Of a stretch of DNA of 57,850 nucleotides, positions 56,807 to 57,850 are shown one piece after another. Source of the stretch: JAZREA01 sp045660545 (GTDB lineage Bacteria; Bacillota; Clostridia; Monoglobales; Firm-18). Every line of letters starts with the position of its first letter. Positions within the stretch are counted from its first letter, which is position 1. The stretch spans positions 1 through 57,850 of the forward strand of contig JAZREA010000008.1 of the NCBI GenBank assembly GCA_045660545.1. Direction: 5' to 3'. The notes beneath the pieces were generated by a model. The model had not been told where the DNA came from, made no database searches, and was given only the letters and a program-made list of their open reading frames with translations. The translations under genes and the position numbers were made by a program.

Positions 56807-57850
56807 AGATACTCTCCGTTATAAATTGGTTCCAATGCCTTTTGTATTGCTTTATATTTTTTAAACACTTCTTTGTATTTTGTAGTATTTTCGCTATTCG
56901 GAATTGTTTTTGAAACAACTTCATTACACTTATCTATGGCTTTTTGAGCATTTTCAAAAACACCAACTGCAATACCGGCTAATATTGCACTTCCGAATGA
57001 TGAATCTGCATACTTCATCTCTATAAGTTCAATTCCAAGTGCGTCTGAAATCATCTGTCTCCAAAGTGGACTTTTACCTCCACCACCGATGATTACTGCA
57101 CTGTCATTATGAGGAATATTCATATTATCAAGTGTTTCCTTACAATCAAGCATACTCATTGCAACACCTTCTAAAACTGCTCTTGTAAAATGCGCCTTTG
57201 TGTGTGATGCTCTCACTCCGACAAAATCAGCACAAAGATTTGGGTTTGCATAAGGTGTTAATTCACCATTTAAGTATGGATGAAAAACAAGTCCATCAGC
57301 TCCTATTGATACACTTTCTGCCTGTTTGTCAAGCTCTCTATAATCTTCTCCAAAGGTATCTCTGAACCAACGATATGATGCTGCACATGATTTTGTCGCA
57401 GTTCCCGGATAGAACAGTCCATCTATGATATGTGAATAATTAATTAGGTTAATGTCAGGATATGGTTTATCTGTTATAACGCAAATTCTTCCTGCAGTTG
57501 CAAGTTTTAGAGTCATCTGACCTTTTGAAACTGCACCTGATGCAAAAACCTCCATAACTGTATCGGTTGTTCCGCAAAGGACAGGAGTTCCCTCACAAAG
57601 TCCTGTAAGCTCACTTGCCTGCTTTGTAATTTTGCCCACAATATCTGTTGGCTTTACAATTTGGGGCATCATTTTTGTATCAATACCAAGTATTCCGCAA
57701 AGCTCTTTACTCCATTGCATAGTATTAATATCAAACATCATTGAACCTTCTGCCTCTATGTAATCAGTTACATAATCACCTGTCAGCTGATGTCTTACAT
57801 AGTCTTTTGCAAAAAGAATTTTTTTTGTCTTTGACCAGTTTTCAGGTTCA
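56803..57850 (-). CDS. FGGY-family carbohydrate kinase (xylulokinase-like), 5' end cut by window
   Basis: The frame is open to the window's right edge (the codons there read EPENWSKTKKILFAKDY), so about the C-terminal 349 residues are present and an N-terminal part is missing. FGGY features: KDYVRHQLTGDYVTDYIEA, LCGTTDTVMEVFASGAV, HPYLNGELTPYANPNL and the adenosine-binding VIIGGGGKSPLWRQMISD. Xylulokinase-like enzymes phosphorylate ketoses or polyols; substrate unknown. It is upstream of and overlapping the fused ETF gene, an unusual partner. AT-rich codon use. Confidence 0.9.
   Translation of the reverse strand, partial: EPENWSKTKKILFAKDYVRHQLTGDYVTDYIEAEGSMMFDINTMQWSKELCGILGIDTKMMPQIVKPTDIVGKITKQASELTGLCEGTPVLCGTTDTVMEVFASGAVSKGQMTLKLATAGRICVITDKPYPDINLINYSHIIDGLFYPGTATKSCAASYRWFRDTFGEDYRELDKQAESVSIGADGLVFHPYLNGELTPYANPNLCADFVGVRASHTKAHFTRAVLEGVAMSMLDCKETLDNMNIPHNDSAVIIGGGGKSPLWRQMISDALGIELIEMKYADSSFGSAILAGIAVGVFENAQKAIDKCNEVVSKTIPNSENTTKYKEVFKKYKAIQKALEPIYNGEYL

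Overview
The window looks like chromosome of a strictly anaerobic, low-to-medium GC Gram-positive bacterium of the class Clostridia. The grounds are strong AGGAGG-type ribosome binding sites, several GTG and TTG starts, tight ATGA/TAATG overlaps, acetate fermentation genes (pta-ackA), an energy-converting [NiFe] hydrogenase, and Firmicutes-type neighbourhoods (aroQ-pepP-efp; tmcAL-pta-ackA-DUF177-rpmF-DUF512-der-plsY). I do not name a species.

Layout. 1-420: 3' end of a 5S rRNA, its terminator, and a minus-strand gene tail with its own terminator. 420-6030: an ECF transporter S component, a Rieske/FAD oxidoreductase with an AraC-type regulator (minus strand), and an amino-sugar pair (nagA plus a sugar-kinase-like gene). 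6038-20193: the centrepiece, a maturation operon hypF-C-D-E followed by a structural operon for a membrane-bound Mbh-type (group 4) [NiFe] hydrogenase, with hypA and hypB inside it. The order is 30 kDa-like subunit, large subunit, hypA, hypB, seven small Mrp-like membrane subunits, a large ion-pump subunit, an NuoH-like subunit, the small subunit and a six-cluster polyferredoxin. Together these would pass electrons from reduced ferredoxin to protons, make H2 and pump ions, with Hyp proteins building the NiFe(CN)2CO centre.

20194-21090 is an 0.9 kb gap with small promoter/terminator units on both strands. 21091-23181 encodes a large secreted protein with a duplicated domain. 23378-28183 is housekeeping (TIM-barrel endonuclease-like, aroQ, Xaa-Pro peptidase, efp, zinc protein, lspA, rluD). 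28202-34427 is a run of small transport, HAD, phosphoesterase, SGNH, lipoprotein and membrane-protein genes. 34547-38974 holds an SDR, a TetR regulator, a sodium/solute symporter and a PHP phosphoesterase. 39194-44761 is a purine salvage/uptake block: xpt, then a BMP-type lipoprotein with its ABC ATPase and two permeases. 44762-45084 is a structured, repeat-bearing gap. 45085-52670 is a core acetate/translation/lipid block.

The last 5 kb is accessory. It has a cytoplasmic heparinase-II/III-like gene, a 3'-truncated tRNA-Leu next to an intact tRNA-Leu(CAG), and then a visibly AT-rich minus-strand operon (FGGY sugar kinase plus a fused EtfB-EtfA flavoprotein) that runs off the window edge.

The strongest second-look items are the hydrogenase's unusual architecture (six-cluster ferredoxin with an internal duplication, large subunit ending at its last metal-site motif, probable MbhH-MbhI fusion), the orphan transcription units at 20.2-20.8 kb, an apparently leaderless DUF177 mRNA, an xpt gene with no ATG/GTG/TTG start, and the tRNA-linked AT-rich region. 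Statements about homology rest on motif recognition by eye; no search was run.
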